Shown: positions 32,130-41,685, numbered from the stretch's first letter. The stretch is 64,000 bases of DNA from Plantactinospora mayteni (GCF_016862935.1 NZ_BONX01000053.1:1-64000); one strand, 5' to 3'. The notes: generated by a model not told the origin, from the letters alone. Numbers and translations are program-made.

Positions 32130-34822
32130 CACCCTACGGCCTGACGACGGAACAGCGGCACGAGCCCCTCGGAGTAGACCCGCCACGCCCACGACTGTCC
32201 TGGAAGCTGGAGTCGGCGCGGCACGGCGCGGCGCAGAGCGCGTACCGGATCACCGCGGCCGAGCGCGCGACGGACCTGGACGATCCGGACCGGCTGGTCT
32301 GGGACAGCGGGCGGCGGGAGTCCGTGGACAGCATCGGGGTGCCGTGGGACGGTCCGGTGCTGCGGTCGGCGGCCCGCTACCACTGGCGGGTCGAGGTCTG
32401 GGACGAGACCGGCGCCCCGGCCGGGTGTGCCCAGACCTGGTTCGAGACGGGCCTGCTGCACCCCGACGACTGGACCGCAGTGTGGGTGGGCCGGGATCCG
32501 CTCGCGCTGCCGCACGCCGACCCGCCCGGCGACGACGTGCAGACCGAGTCGTCGCTGGTGGCGCCGCCGCTGTACCTGCGCCACGAGTTCCACCTGACCC
32601 GGCCGCCGGTGCGCGCCCGCCTCTACGCCACCGCCCGTGGCGTCTACGAGCCACGGCTCAACGGCACCCGCGTCGGCGACCTGGAACTGGCGCCGGGCTG
32701 GACGGAATACCACCACCGGCAGCAGTACCAGAGCTACGACGTCACCGACCAGCTCCGCGAGGGCGTCAACGTGCTCGCCGCGATCGTCGCGGACGGCTGG
32801 TGGTGCGGGTTCGTCGGCTTCGACGCCCGCCGCCCGGCCCGGCACTACGGCGACCAGCCGGCCTTCCTGGCCCAGTTGGTCGTCGACTTCGCCGACGGCT
32901 CCCGGCAGGTGGTCGGCACCGGTGCGGGCTGGACCGAGCGTCCGGGTGCGATCCGGGTCGCCGACCTGCTGATGGGCGAGCAGGTCGACGCCCGCCAGCA
33001 CGTGCCGGGCTGGGACACCGTCGGCGAGCCCGACGGGTTCGTCCCGGCCGGGGTGCTCGACCCCGCGCCCGGGCCGCTGGTGGCCGAGCCGGACGAGCCG
33101 ATCCGGGTCACCGGGGAGTTGCCCGCCGTGCAGGTGCGCCGGACCGGGCCGGGCCGGTTCGTCGTCGACTTCGGTCAGAACCTGGTCGGCCGGGTCCGCC
33201 TCACCCTCCGCGACGTCACGGCGGGGCGGCGGATCGTGTTGCGCCACGCCGAGGTACTCGACGGCGGCGAACTGTACCTGGACAATCTGCGCCGCGCCCG
33301 GGCCACCGACGTCTACGTCACGGCCGACGACCCGGTGCAGGTCTTCGAGCCCCGGTTCACCTTCCACGGCTTCCGCTATCTGGAGGTCGACAACCACCCG
33401 GGCGAGCTGCTCGGCGCGGACGTGACCGCGCGGGTGCTGCACAACGACACTCCGTTCACCGGCCGGTTCGAGTGCTCCGACCCGATGGTCAACCAGTTGC
33501 AGTCGAACATCACCTGGGGGCAGCGGGGCAACTTCCTGGCGGTACCGACCGACTGCCCGCAGCGGGACGAGCGGCTGGGCTGGCTGGCCGACGCGCAGAT
33601 CTTCGCGCCCACCGCGAGCCGTAACGCCGACGTGTCGGCCTTCTTCGCCCGCTGGCTGCGTGACGTGGTCGACGGGCAGGACGCCGACGGCGCGTTCCGG
33701 GACGTCGCCCCGGTCGTCTCCGTCACCCGCGAGGCCGCACCCGGCTGGGGCGACGCGGGCGTGATCATCCCCTGGCACCTCTGGCGCACGTACGGCGACC
33801 GCCGCACCCTGGAACGCACCTTCGACGCGATGCTGGCCTGGGTCCACCACGTGCACCGGCACAACCCGGACCTGCGGTGGCGGCACCGTACCGGCAACTC
33901 CTACGGCGACTGGCTCCAGGTCGACGCGTACACCCCTCGGGACGTGCTGGCGACGGCGTACTTCGCGCACAGCGCCCAGCTCGTCGCGCAGGCGGCGGAG
34001 GTGCTGGGCCGGTACGACGAGGCGACCGAGCTGCGGGAGCTGCACCGGGGTATCCGCGCCGCCTTCATCGACTCCTATCTGGACGAAGACGGCACGGTCG
34101 AGGGCGGCACCCAGACCGGGTACCTGCTCGCGCTGGCGTTCGGGTTGGTGCCGGAGCGGCTGGTGCCGGCGGCGGTCGGGCACCTGGCCGCCGACATCGA
34201 GAAGCGGGACCACCGGCTCAGTACCGGATTCGTCGGGGTGGCGCTGCTCTGCCCGGTACTGGCCGAGCACGGCCGGGCCGACCTCGCCTACGCCCTGCTG
34301 CACCAGGACGAATACCCGTCCTGGGGGTACTCGATCCGGCATGGCGCCACCACGATCTGGGAGCGCTGGGACGGCTGGACCGACCACGCCGGGTTCCAGT
34401 CGCCGGCGATGAACTCGTTCAACCACTACAGCCTGGGCAGCGTCGGCGACTGGCTCTTCGGCCGGGTTGCCGGCATCGACCAGACCGCGTCGTCGGTGGC
34501 GTACCGCGAACTGCTGCTCCGGCCGCTGCCCGGCGGCCGGCTGAGCTGGGCCCGGGCCGAGCAGGAGACCGTACGGGGACGTGTCGCCTGCGGCTGGTCC
34601 ATCGAAGAGGGCCGGATCACCGTGACCGCCGCGGTGCCGCCCGGCAGCACCGCACTACTGGAGATCCCGACCTCCGACCCGGAGAGCGTCCGTGCGGACG
34701 GCGCACCCGTGGCCGGTCGGCCGGGAGTTCTCGGGGTCGAGCCGGCAGCCGTTGGGGTCACCCTGCGGCTGGCGTCCGGCCGCTACACCGTCAGCGCCGC
34801 AGCACCCGGCGCGGCCACCTAA
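32126..34822 (+). CDS. Cytoplasmic GH78 alpha-L-rhamnosidase
   Basis: An 898-residue family GH78 enzyme with no signal peptide. Order: N-terminal beta-sandwich domains (about 1-340) with RYHWRVEVWDETGAPA; the conserved F-D-F-G-Q-N-L-V-G-type strand (VVDFGQNLVGR near 350); the (alpha/alpha)6 catalytic domain (about 450-800) with the signature D-C-P-Q-R-D-E-R-L-G-W, where the Glu is the usual general acid; then the N-S-F-N-H-Y segment and a C-terminal sandwich. It should hydrolyse imported rhamnosides to L-rhamnose inside the cell. The ATG overlaps the permease stop, tying hydrolysis to uptake. The much longer open frame upstream lies within the permease gene and is spurious. Confidence 0.93.
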   Translation: MTPYGLTTEQRHEPLGVDPPRPRLSWKLESARHGAAQSAYRITAAERATDLDDPDRLVWDSGRRESVDSIGVPWDGPVLRSAARYHWRVEVWDETGAPAGCAQTWFETGLLHPDDWTAVWVGRDPLALPHADPPGDDVQTESSLVAPPLYLRHEFHLTRPPVRARLYATARGVYEPRLNGTRVGDLELAPGWTEYHHRQQYQSYDVTDQLREGVNVLAAIVADGWWCGFVGFDARRPARHYGDQPAFLAQLVVDFADGSRQVVGTGAGWTERPGAIRVADLLMGEQVDARQHVPGWDTVGEPDGFVPAGVLDPAPGPLVAEPDEPIRVTGELPAVQVRRTGPGRFVVDFGQNLVGRVRLTLRDVTAGRRIVLRHAEVLDGGELYLDNLRRARATDVYVTADDPVQVFEPRFTFHGFRYLEVDNHPGELLGADVTARVLHNDTPFTGRFECSDPMVNQLQSNITWGQRGNFLAVPTDCPQRDERLGWLADAQIFAPTASRNADVSAFFARWLRDVVDGQDADGAFRDVAPVVSVTREAAPGWGDAGVIIPWHLWRTYGDRRTLERTFDAMLAWVHHVHRHNPDLRWRHRTGNSYGDWLQVDAYTPRDVLATAYFAHSAQLVAQAAEVLGRYDEATELRELHRGIRAAFIDSYLDEDGTVEGGTQTGYLLALAFGLVPERLVPAAVGHLAADIEKRDHRLSTGFVGVALLCPVLAEHGRADLAYALLHQDEYPSWGYSIRHGATTIWERWDGWTDHAGFQSPAMNSFNHYSLGSVGDWLFGRVAGIDQTASSVAYRELLLRPLPGGRLSWARAEQETVRGRVACGWSIEEGRITVTAAVPPGSTALLEIPTSDPESVRADGAPVAGRPGVLGVEPAAVGVTLRLASGRYTVSAAAPGAAT

Positions 34823-34849
34823 CCGCTCCTTTCCCCCATGGGAGTCACC

Positions 34850-36112
34850 ATGAAGATACGCACCCTCCCGGCCGTGGTAGCGGCCGTCACCGCGGCGAGC
34901 CTGCTCGCCGCGTGCAGCAGCGGTACCAACGCCGGCTCCGGCGGCGACGGCAACACCCTGACCCTCGCCTCGGTCGACCAGGGCTCGATCGAGGACGTCG
35001 TCAAGGCGTTCGAGGCGGCCAATCCCGGCGTGAAGGTCACCTTCACCACCAGCGGCGCCGACCAGTACCAGCAGCAGATCCGTACCCAGTTGGCCTCCGG
35101 TACCGCCCCGGACGTGATGACGGTGTGGCCGGGCAACGGCAACCCGGGCGCCACCTACGTGCTGGCCAAGCCGGGCTACCTGCTGGACCTGTCCGACCAG
35201 CCGTGGGCGGCCAAGCTGCCGGACGCGGTCCGCAGCGTCGCCCAGTACGAGGGCAAGACCTACAACGCGCTCTTCGGCCTCAACGGCATCGGCGCGCTCT
35301 ACAACGAGCAGGCGATGGAGAAGGCCGGGCTGAAGCCGCCGGGCACCTGGACCGATCTGCTGGCCTTCTGCAAGGCGGCCACCGCCAAGGGCACTCCCGC
35401 GTTCGCCCTCGGCATCCAGGACAACTGGGTCACCCAACTCGTCCTGTACGCGTTGGTCGCCACCACCGTCTACTCCGCCGACCGGGACTTCGACACCAAG
35501 ATGCAGGCCGGCCAGGCCAGCTTCGCCAACTCGCCGTGGACGGCCGCGATGGCGAAATACCAGGAGATGCAGAAGAGCGGCTGCTTCCAGAAGAATCCGC
35601 TCGGTACCAGCTACGAGGCCAGCCAGGAACTCGCCGCCACCGGCAAGACCCTCGGCATCATCCAGGGCAACTGGGTCGTCGCCCTGCTGAAGGGCAAGAA
35701 CCCGTCGAGCACCTACATCCTCAAGCCGCTGCCCGCCACCGACGACTCCGCGTCGTTCTTCATGCCCGCCGCGGCCGGCGCCGGCTACGGGGTGAACGCC
35801 AAGGCGAAGAACAGGGAACTCGCGCTGAAGTTCGTCAACTTCGTCATGTCGCCGGAGGGTATGAAGGTGTTCAACGGCAAGCAGGGCAGCCTGCCGTCCC
35901 TGCCGGACAGCGGCTCCACCGTGGATCCGGGTATCGCCGAGCTGAACACGTTCATCCAGGGGAACCGGACCGTGCCGTTCATGGACCAGCTCTGGCCCAA
36001 CGCCAAGGTGCAGCAGACCATGCTCGCCGGCCTACAGGAGATCTTCAGCAACCAGTCCACCCCGGACAAGGTCCTCGCGGCGATGGACGCCGACTACAAG
36101 GCCGGCAGCTAA
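34850..36112 (+). CDS. Extracellular sugar-binding lipoprotein
   Basis: A 420-residue solute-binding protein for the upstream permeases. A lipoprotein signal with lipobox L-L-A-A-C places Cys near residue 20, followed by a Ser/Gly-rich linker and the family 1 binding fold (V-V-K-A-F-E-A-A-N-P-G-V-K-V, then A-S-G-T-A-P-D-V-M-T-V-W). The ATG at 34850 has GGGAG at 6 nt and starts the signal; an ATG four codons earlier is less likely. Being the last gene rather than the first of the operon is unusual, but the hairpin after it will protect the message. Trp/Tyr-rich patches suit stacking on sugar rings. Confidence 0.92.
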   Translation: MKIRTLPAVVAAVTAASLLAACSSGTNAGSGGDGNTLTLASVDQGSIEDVVKAFEAANPGVKVTFTTSGADQYQQQIRTQLASGTAPDVMTVWPGNGNPGATYVLAKPGYLLDLSDQPWAAKLPDAVRSVAQYEGKTYNALFGLNGIGALYNEQAMEKAGLKPPGTWTDLLAFCKAATAKGTPAFALGIQDNWVTQLVLYALVATTVYSADRDFDTKMQAGQASFANSPWTAAMAKYQEMQKSGCFQKNPLGTSYEASQELAATGKTLGIIQGNWVVALLKGKNPSSTYILKPLPATDDSASFFMPAAAGAGYGVNAKAKNRELALKFVNFVMSPEGMKVFNGKQGSLPSLPDSGSTVDPGIAELNTFIQGNRTVPFMDQLWPNAKVQQTMLAGLQEIFSNQSTPDKVLAAMDADYKAGS

Positions 36113-36137
36113 CCCCGAAGGCTCCATCCCGCACCGG

Positions 36138-36166
36138 CCCCGCCGGCGGCGCCACCGCTGGCGGGG
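36138..36166 (+). terminator. Terminator of the rhamnoside transport operon
   Basis: CCCCGCC (36138-36144) pairs with GGCGGGG (36160-36166) and inner GC bases extend the stem. It lies 26 nt after the binding-protein stop. Confidence 0.6.
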
Positions 36167-36338
36167 TCACCCCAGAGCACCCACCGGACAGGCCGCACTC
36201 CGCGCTCACCGGTGTGGTGCGGCTTCCGCCCTGCCCTGTGGAGTGCGGACGTTCCTCGGCGGCGACATCACCAGCACGACCGATCAGACGCAGCATGCGT
36301 CGGCGCCTGAGGGTGGCCGGCGACAAGGGAGGGCACCA

Positions 36339-39300
36339 GTGTCAAGAGCCAGGAATCGTCGGCGCGTGCTGGCGGGAGTAGGGGTTTGCGTGACCCTGCT
36401 CGCGTCGCAGGCGCTCAACTCCGCCCCGGCTGCCGGGCAGGCCGGCGGCCAACCGCAGGTCCAGGTCGTCAACCTCCAGGTCGACGGCCGCCACGACGCA
36501 CCGCTCGGCCTCGACAACACCACGCCGACCCTCGGCTGGCAGATCGCCGAGACACGGCGCGCCGCGAGCCACCCGTGCTCCCGGGCGGCGTGCCCCGGCG
36601 ACCGGCAGACCGCCTACCAGATCCGGGCCGCCGGCAGCGAGCGTGACCTCCAGCGCGGCCGGCTGCTCTGGGACTCCGGCAAGGTGGACTCCGACCGGCA
36701 GACCGGCATCGCGTACGCCGGCCGGCCCCTCGCCTCGCGTCAGCAGGTGGTGTGGCAGGTCCGGGTCTGGGACGCCGACCGGCGCGCCTCCGACTGGAGC
36801 GGGCCGTCGGGCTGGGAGATGGGGCTGCTCGTGCCCTCCGACTGGGGAGCGGCGCACTGGATCGAGTATCCCGGCCGTACCGAGAACCAGCCGATGCCGA
36901 TTCTGGCCCGCCAGTTCAGTGTCGACCACCGTCGTACGGTCACCGGTGCCCGCCTCTACCTGTCCGGCGTCGGCCTGCACAAGCCCACCCTCAACGGCCG
37001 TACCCTCACCGACGAGGTCCTCGCGCCCGGCAACTCCAACTACCAGCTCTCCAGCGAGTACCGGACCTACGACGTCACCGAGCAGGTGCGCCGGGGTGGC
37101 AACACGCTCGGGGTCCAGCTCGGCAACGGCCCCGCGTACGTGCGCCGCAGCGTCACCAACCCGGCGGTCGGCCGTACCGCGCCGTACTCGTGGTGGCAGA
37201 GCCAGCCCAAGGGCAGCGGCGCGCTGGTCGCCGACGCCGAGGCCGGCGCGAGCACCGTGAAGCTGGACAGCGTCGCCAACTACCACGTCGGCGGCACCAT
37301 CAACGTCGACACCGGCGAGGGCGGCGACCGCCTGGAGTCCCGGGTCATCACCGCGATCGGCACCGCCGGCGCCGACGGTACCGGCATCACCCTCACCCCC
37401 GGGCTGACCAAGCCGCACACCGCCGGGGCGTTGGTGACCGGGTCGGGCAACAACATCGCGGCCAGCGACGCGAGCGCGGGTGCGGCGGTCACCCCGCGCC
37501 TGATCGCCCGGCTGGAGATCTCGTACGCGGGCGGCGGCAGCGACGTCGTCGTCTCCGACCGTCGCTGGCGGGCCGCCCTCGGACCGCTGGTCACCGACGC
37601 CTGGTACTCCGGCGCCGACTACGACGCCCGCCGCGAGCAGCCCGGCTGGGACCTGCCCGGATCCGACCTGTCGGCAACCGCGAAGCGCCGCGACGGTACC
37701 GCCACCGGCTGGGTCGACGCCGGCATCGCCCCGCCGCCGAACCTGGCCACCAGGCTGGTCGCCCGGGCAGCCGAGCCGGTGCAGGTCGTCGAGACGTTCA
37801 CCCCGGTCTCGGTGACCAATCCCGTCCCGGGCACCTGGGTCTTCGACTTCGGGCAGAACATCGTCGGCTGGCCGCAACTGCGGCTCCAGGGGCTGCCGGC
37901 CGGTACCACCGTGCGGATGTCACCGGCCGAATCGCTCGCCCCGGACGGCACGGTCGACCAGGCGTCGCTGCGCGGCGGCGGTGGGAGCCGGGGTGTCGAC
38001 CTGTTCAACACGTACACCACGGCGGGGCTGCCGGGCGGGGAGAGCTGGCATCCGGACTTCAGCTACTTCGGCATGCAGTGGGTCCAGGTCACCGGCCTGC
38101 CCGACGGGTACCTGCCGACGAAGGACACGATCAAGGGTCTCCGGTTGCAGGCGGCCACCCCGGTCGCCGGTGAGGTGGTCACCTCGAACGCCCGGATCAA
38201 CCGGATCAACAAGATGGCCCGCTACTCGTTCGCCGGCAACGTCATGTCGGTCTTCACCGACTGTCCGGGCCGGGAGAAGTTGTCGTATCCGGCGGACTAC
38301 ACGATGCCGATGGGCGCGATCCACCGCAACCACCAGCTCGCCGCGTACCTGCGCACGACCATGCACCACCTGGTCGAGGGGCAGTCCCGGGCGGACACCC
38401 CGATGTTCGGCAACGTGGCCCTGAAGACCCCGGTGTACGACTGGGGCTACAGTGGACGATTCGGCGACGAGATCAACTGGGGCAACGCGATCATCCTCGT
38501 ACCGGCGATGCTCTACGAGCTGTACGGCGACACCCAGACCATGACCCGCTACTACGACCAGATGGTCACCTTCGCCGACTACGTCCAGCGGCAGAAGGTC
38601 GGTACCGGCGCCGACGCGCACATCGTCGACGCCGCCCTCGCCGACTGGGTCTCGGCCGACCAGACCTCGGGCCGGATCACCGGTACCTGGGGCTACCACG
38701 AGATGATCAGCAAGCTCGCCATGATGGCCCGGCTGACCGGGCACACCGCCGACGCCGAGAAGTACTCGACGCTGGCCGGGGAGATCAAGGCGGCCTTCAA
38801 CGCCCACTTCTACAACAGCACGCTGCGCCGCTACACCACGGCCGGCAACGCCGGCACCGCCGGCGCCACCCAGTCGGCGCAGGCGCTCGCCCTCGACGCC
38901 GGGCTGGTCCCCGACGGTGAGCGCGGCGCCGTCCTGGACGCGCTGGTCGAACTCGTCTACGCCTACCACCCGAACGGCGACGGGCCGCACTTCAGCGGCG
39001 GCACGATCGGCATGGCACCCACCGTGCGGGCGCTGGCCGCCGCAGGACGCGACGACGTGCTGTGGGACCTGCTCCAGGAGGACGAGCAGCCCAGCTACGG
39101 CTACTTCATGGAGTCCACCACCGCCAACCCGGGCGGCATGACGACGATGGGGGAGCGGTGGAACCGTGGCGACTCGAAGAACCACATGATCCTCGCCCAG
39201 ATCGAGGAGTGGTTCCACAGCGGGATCGCCGGCATCCGCGAGGCCGCCGGCTCGACCGCGTACCGGAATCTGGTCTTCCAGCCGAAGGTCGTCGGTGACC

Positions 39301-39548
39301 TGACCTACGCCAGGGGCAGCTACCACACCCCGGCCGGCGAGGCCCGGTCCGAGTGGCGCAAGGACGCGCACTCGTTCCGGCTCACCGTCACCGTCCCCAC
39401 CAACACCAGCGCCGAGGTCTGGGTACCGACCCAGGGCGGCCGGGTGGTCGGCACGCCGGACCGGGCCCACTTCGTCCGCGTCGACGGCGGTTACGCCGTC
39501 TACCGGGTCGGCTCCGGTTCCCACACCTTCGCCACCCGCACCGCATAG
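36339..39548 (+). CDS. Secreted GH78 alpha-L-rhamnosidase
   Basis: A 1069-residue exported GH78. It has a signal peptide (about 1-31, ending SAPAAGQA), the N-terminal beta-sandwich domains with a roughly 90-residue insertion (about 290-380: A-D-A-E-A-G-A-S-T-V-K-L and onward) not present in the cytoplasmic paralogue, then V-F-D-F-G-Q-N-I-V-G-W and the catalytic barrel. Its catalytic-loop motif is D-C-P-G-R-E-K-L-S-Y rather than D-C-P-Q-R-D-E-R-L-G-W, marking a different GH78 subgroup. It likely removes rhamnose from polymers such as rhamnogalacturonan or from bulky glycosides outside the cell. The GTG has GGGAGGG at 5 nt; an upstream in-frame start at 36243 would give no signal peptide. Confidence 0.92.
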   Translation: MSRARNRRRVLAGVGVCVTLLASQALNSAPAAGQAGGQPQVQVVNLQVDGRHDAPLGLDNTTPTLGWQIAETRRAASHPCSRAACPGDRQTAYQIRAAGSERDLQRGRLLWDSGKVDSDRQTGIAYAGRPLASRQQVVWQVRVWDADRRASDWSGPSGWEMGLLVPSDWGAAHWIEYPGRTENQPMPILARQFSVDHRRTVTGARLYLSGVGLHKPTLNGRTLTDEVLAPGNSNYQLSSEYRTYDVTEQVRRGGNTLGVQLGNGPAYVRRSVTNPAVGRTAPYSWWQSQPKGSGALVADAEAGASTVKLDSVANYHVGGTINVDTGEGGDRLESRVITAIGTAGADGTGITLTPGLTKPHTAGALVTGSGNNIAASDASAGAAVTPRLIARLEISYAGGGSDVVVSDRRWRAALGPLVTDAWYSGADYDARREQPGWDLPGSDLSATAKRRDGTATGWVDAGIAPPPNLATRLVARAAEPVQVVETFTPVSVTNPVPGTWVFDFGQNIVGWPQLRLQGLPAGTTVRMSPAESLAPDGTVDQASLRGGGGSRGVDLFNTYTTAGLPGGESWHPDFSYFGMQWVQVTGLPDGYLPTKDTIKGLRLQAATPVAGEVVTSNARINRINKMARYSFAGNVMSVFTDCPGREKLSYPADYTMPMGAIHRNHQLAAYLRTTMHHLVEGQSRADTPMFGNVALKTPVYDWGYSGRFGDEINWGNAIILVPAMLYELYGDTQTMTRYYDQMVTFADYVQRQKVGTGADAHIVDAALADWVSADQTSGRITGTWGYHEMISKLAMMARLTGHTADAEKYSTLAGEIKAAFNAHFYNSTLRRYTTAGNAGTAGATQSAQALALDAGLVPDGERGAVLDALVELVYAYHPNGDGPHFSGGTIGMAPTVRALAAAGRDDVLWDLLQEDEQPSYGYFMESTTANPGGMTTMGERWNRGDSKNHMILAQIEEWFHSGIAGIREAAGSTAYRNLVFQPKVVGDLTYARGSYHTPAGEARSEWRKDAHSFRLTVTVPTNTSAEVWVPTQGGRVVGTPDRAHFVRVDGGYAVYRVGSGSHTFATRTA

Positions 39549-39554
39549 CGCCGC

Positions 39555-39589
39555 GTGGCCTGGCCTGCCCGTCCGGTAGGCCAGGCCAC
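39555..39589. terminator. Strong hairpin between GH78 and GH1
   Basis: A perfect 12-bp stem (39555-39566 with 39578-39589) with an 11-nt loop begins 6 nt after the GH78 stop and ends 23 nt before GH1. It can attenuate GH1 relative to GH78. Confidence 0.8.
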
Positions 39590-39612
39590 CCCTCTTCTCG
39601 GATCGGAGCATC

Positions 39613-40821
39613 GTGGGCATCGACTTCCCCGCCGACTTCCTGTGGGGTACCGCCACCTCGGCGCACCAGGTCGAAGGCGGCAACGTCAACAGCGACTGGT
39701 GGGACTTCGAACACGACCCGCGCACCGCCGCCCGGGAGTCCTCCGGCGACGCCATCGACCACTACCACCGGTACGCCGACGACTTCGCCCTGCTGGCCTC
39801 CCTCGGCCACAACACCCACCGCCTCTCCGTCGAGTGGGCACGCGTCGAACCGGCGCCCGGCGAGTTCAGCCGTGCCGCCGTCGGCCACTACCGGCGGGTG
39901 CTGACCACGCTCGCCGGCACCGGCATGACCGCGTTCGTCACCCTGCACCACTTCACGCTGCCCCGCTGGTTCGCCGCCGCCGGTGGTTGGCTCGCGCCCG
40001 ACGCCGTCGAGCTGTTCGCCCGCTACTGCCGGTACGTCGCCGGCGAACTCGGCGACCTGATGCCGTACGTCTGCACCGTCAACGAGCCGCAGATGGTGGC
40101 GCTGCACGGTTACCTGGAGGGCTACCACCCGCCCGGGATCACCAACCCGACCCTGTGGAAGCGGGCCGGCCGTACCCTGCTCGCCGCACACCACGCCGGC
40201 GTCCGCGCGGTCCGCGACGGGTCACCGCGGTCCCGGGTCGGACTCGCCGTGAACCTCCCGCTGCTCGCGCCCATCCGCGACGACGACGCCTGCCACGCCT
40301 TCTGCCGCCTCATGCGTCACGAGATCGTCGACCGCTACCTCGACGGCCTCACCGGCCCGGACCGCGGCGACTGGCTCGGCGTGCAGTACTACCGCAAGCA
40401 GTGGGTCGACCCCGCCGCACCCACCTTCTTCGCCGACCCGCCCGACGGCTTCACCCGGACCCAGATGGGCTGGGCCAGCTATCCGGACGGGCTGCGTCAG
40501 ATGCTGCACCGCGCCGCCCGGACCGGCCTGCCCCTCTACGTCACCGAGAACGGCATCGCCACCGAGGACGACGCCGAGCGCGTCGACTACCTGCACACCC
40601 ACCTCGCCGCCCTCGCCCAGGCCCGCGCCGAAGGCGTCGACGTGCGCGGCTACCTGCACTGGTCCGCCTTCGACAACTTCGAGTGGAGCGAGGGGTTCCG
40701 GCCGAAGTTCGGTCTCATCGCCGTCGACCACGCTGACGACCTCGCCCGGATTCCCAAACCCAGCGCCCACGCCTTCGCCAGGATCGCGGCCACCGGACGC
40801 CTGGAAACGGCGGGCGGTTAG
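39613..40821 (+). CDS. GH1 beta-glucosidase
   Basis: A 402-residue cytoplasmic retaining beta-glycosidase. The GH1 N-terminal signature is F-L-W-G-T-A-T-S-A-H-Q-V-E-G. The acid/base is Glu158 in T-V-N-E-P and the nucleophile is Glu312 in V-T-E-N-G. The sugar-binding F-D-N-F-E-W-S-E-G-F lies near 350. It is about 40-50 residues shorter than many GH1 enzymes but complete by motif. The GTG start follows CGGAG. It should hydrolyse glucosides left after rhamnose removal, so with the two GH78 enzymes it could consume rutinosides or neohesperidosides. No other promoter is obvious after the terminator. Confidence 0.93.
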   Translation: MGIDFPADFLWGTATSAHQVEGGNVNSDWWDFEHDPRTAARESSGDAIDHYHRYADDFALLASLGHNTHRLSVEWARVEPAPGEFSRAAVGHYRRVLTTLAGTGMTAFVTLHHFTLPRWFAAAGGWLAPDAVELFARYCRYVAGELGDLMPYVCTVNEPQMVALHGYLEGYHPPGITNPTLWKRAGRTLLAAHHAGVRAVRDGSPRSRVGLAVNLPLLAPIRDDDACHAFCRLMRHEIVDRYLDGLTGPDRGDWLGVQYYRKQWVDPAAPTFFADPPDGFTRTQMGWASYPDGLRQMLHRAARTGLPLYVTENGIATEDDAERVDYLHTHLAALAQARAEGVDVRGYLHWSAFDNFEWSEGFRPKFGLIAVDHADDLARIPKPSAHAFARIAATGRLETAGG

Positions 40822-40837
40822 AAGTGCTCTGTCCCGT

Positions 40838-41602
40838 CTACCAGGCGCGCAGCGCATAGCCGACGGTCATGGTGACGGCGGTGGTCAGCACGACGCCACG
40901 GAGCAGCCGGGCCGGCAGCCGGCGGGCGAGGTGGGCCCCGGCGAAGCCACCGGCCAGCGCGCCGACCAGCATGGTGCCGAGCGGCAGCGGAGTGCGCAGC
41001 ACGTCCGAGGCGGCCAGGAACAGCCCGGTCGCGGCCAGGTAGACGGCGGCGACCTGGGTCAACCGCACCGGGTTGCCGACCGAGGCGTCCAGCCCGAGCC
41101 CGACGCTCCACAGGGCCAGCAGCATTATGCCTACGGCGCCGCCGAAGTATCCGCCGTAGACCGTCAGCAGGAACTGGCCGGCCAGTACCGCCCGGGTACC
41201 CAGGCCGACCGGGCGGTCCAGTGCGGTGGCCAGCGCCCGGGACAGCCGGCGCCCGAACGCGAGGACCAGGGTGGCGAAGGCGAGCAGCCAGGGCACCGCC
41301 GCGTCGAAGGAGCTGGCCGGCAGCGCCAGCAGCAGCCCGGCACCGATGCCGCCGCCGAGCACGCTCGTCACGGTCAGCGCCCTGGTGGAGGCGCCGCCGA
41401 CCGGTACCAGATCGTGCCGGCAGACCCACGCGCCGGCCACCGCCCCGGGCAGCAGGGCGACCGTGGTCGAGGCGTTCGCGGTGACCGGCGGCAGGCCGGC
41501 GGCGACCAGGGCGGGCAGGGCCACGAAGGTACCCCCACCGCCCACGGCGTTCAACGCGCCGGCGGCGACACCGGCCAGCAGTACCAGGATGAGCTCCGAC
41601 AC
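40838..41602 (-). CDS. TauE/SafE family sulfite or organic-acid exporter
   Basis: A 254-residue membrane protein with about eight predicted helices in two halves. Each half begins with a glycine-rich segment (GALNAVGGGGTFVALPAL and GQFLLTVYGGYFGGAVGIML), the defining repeat of TauE/SafE. These proteins move sulfite or sulfoacetate-like anions. The start is taken as the GTG at 41602; a longer frame to 41638 adds an Arg-rich leader without RBS. It is divergent to a LysR regulator with a perfect operator in the gap, so its expression is probably LysR-controlled. It runs convergent to GH1 with a gap of only 16 nt. Confidence 0.87.
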   Translation of the reverse strand: MSELILVLLAGVAAGALNAVGGGGTFVALPALVAAGLPPVTANASTTVALLPGAVAGAWVCRHDLVPVGGASTRALTVTSVLGGGIGAGLLLALPASSFDAAVPWLLAFATLVLAFGRRLSRALATALDRPVGLGTRAVLAGQFLLTVYGGYFGGAVGIMLLALWSVGLGLDASVGNPVRLTQVAAVYLAATGLFLAASDVLRTPLPLGTMLVGALAGGFAGAHLARRLPARLLRGVVLTTAVTMTVGYALRAW

Positions 41603-41653
41603 CCGCCGAGCATCCCGACCCGGCCGGCGGCGGCACAATGCGCGGTTGGCGTA

Positions 41654-41682
41654 GCCAGCCTAAGGCGGAGCCGTAGGCTGGC
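41654..41682. promoter_or_regulatory. LysR operator, perfect 9-bp dyad
   Basis: GCCAGCCTA (41654-41662) and TAGGCTGGC (41674-41682) are perfect inverted repeats. The distal half includes TA...TA positions as in LysR T-n11-A sites. The site ends 3 nt before the lysR start, fitting autorepression and control of tauE. Confidence 0.65.
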
Positions 41683-41685
41683 CCG

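Noticed and set aside
34350-34372. TGGGAGCGCTGGGA resembling a CebR cellulose operator
   Set aside because: It lies inside the GH78 coding sequence, encodes conserved residues (W-E-R-W-D-G-W) and is not fully palindromic.
32072-34426. 784-codon minus-strand ORF opposite the cytoplasmic GH78
   Set aside because: Shadow ORF without motifs or ribosome site.
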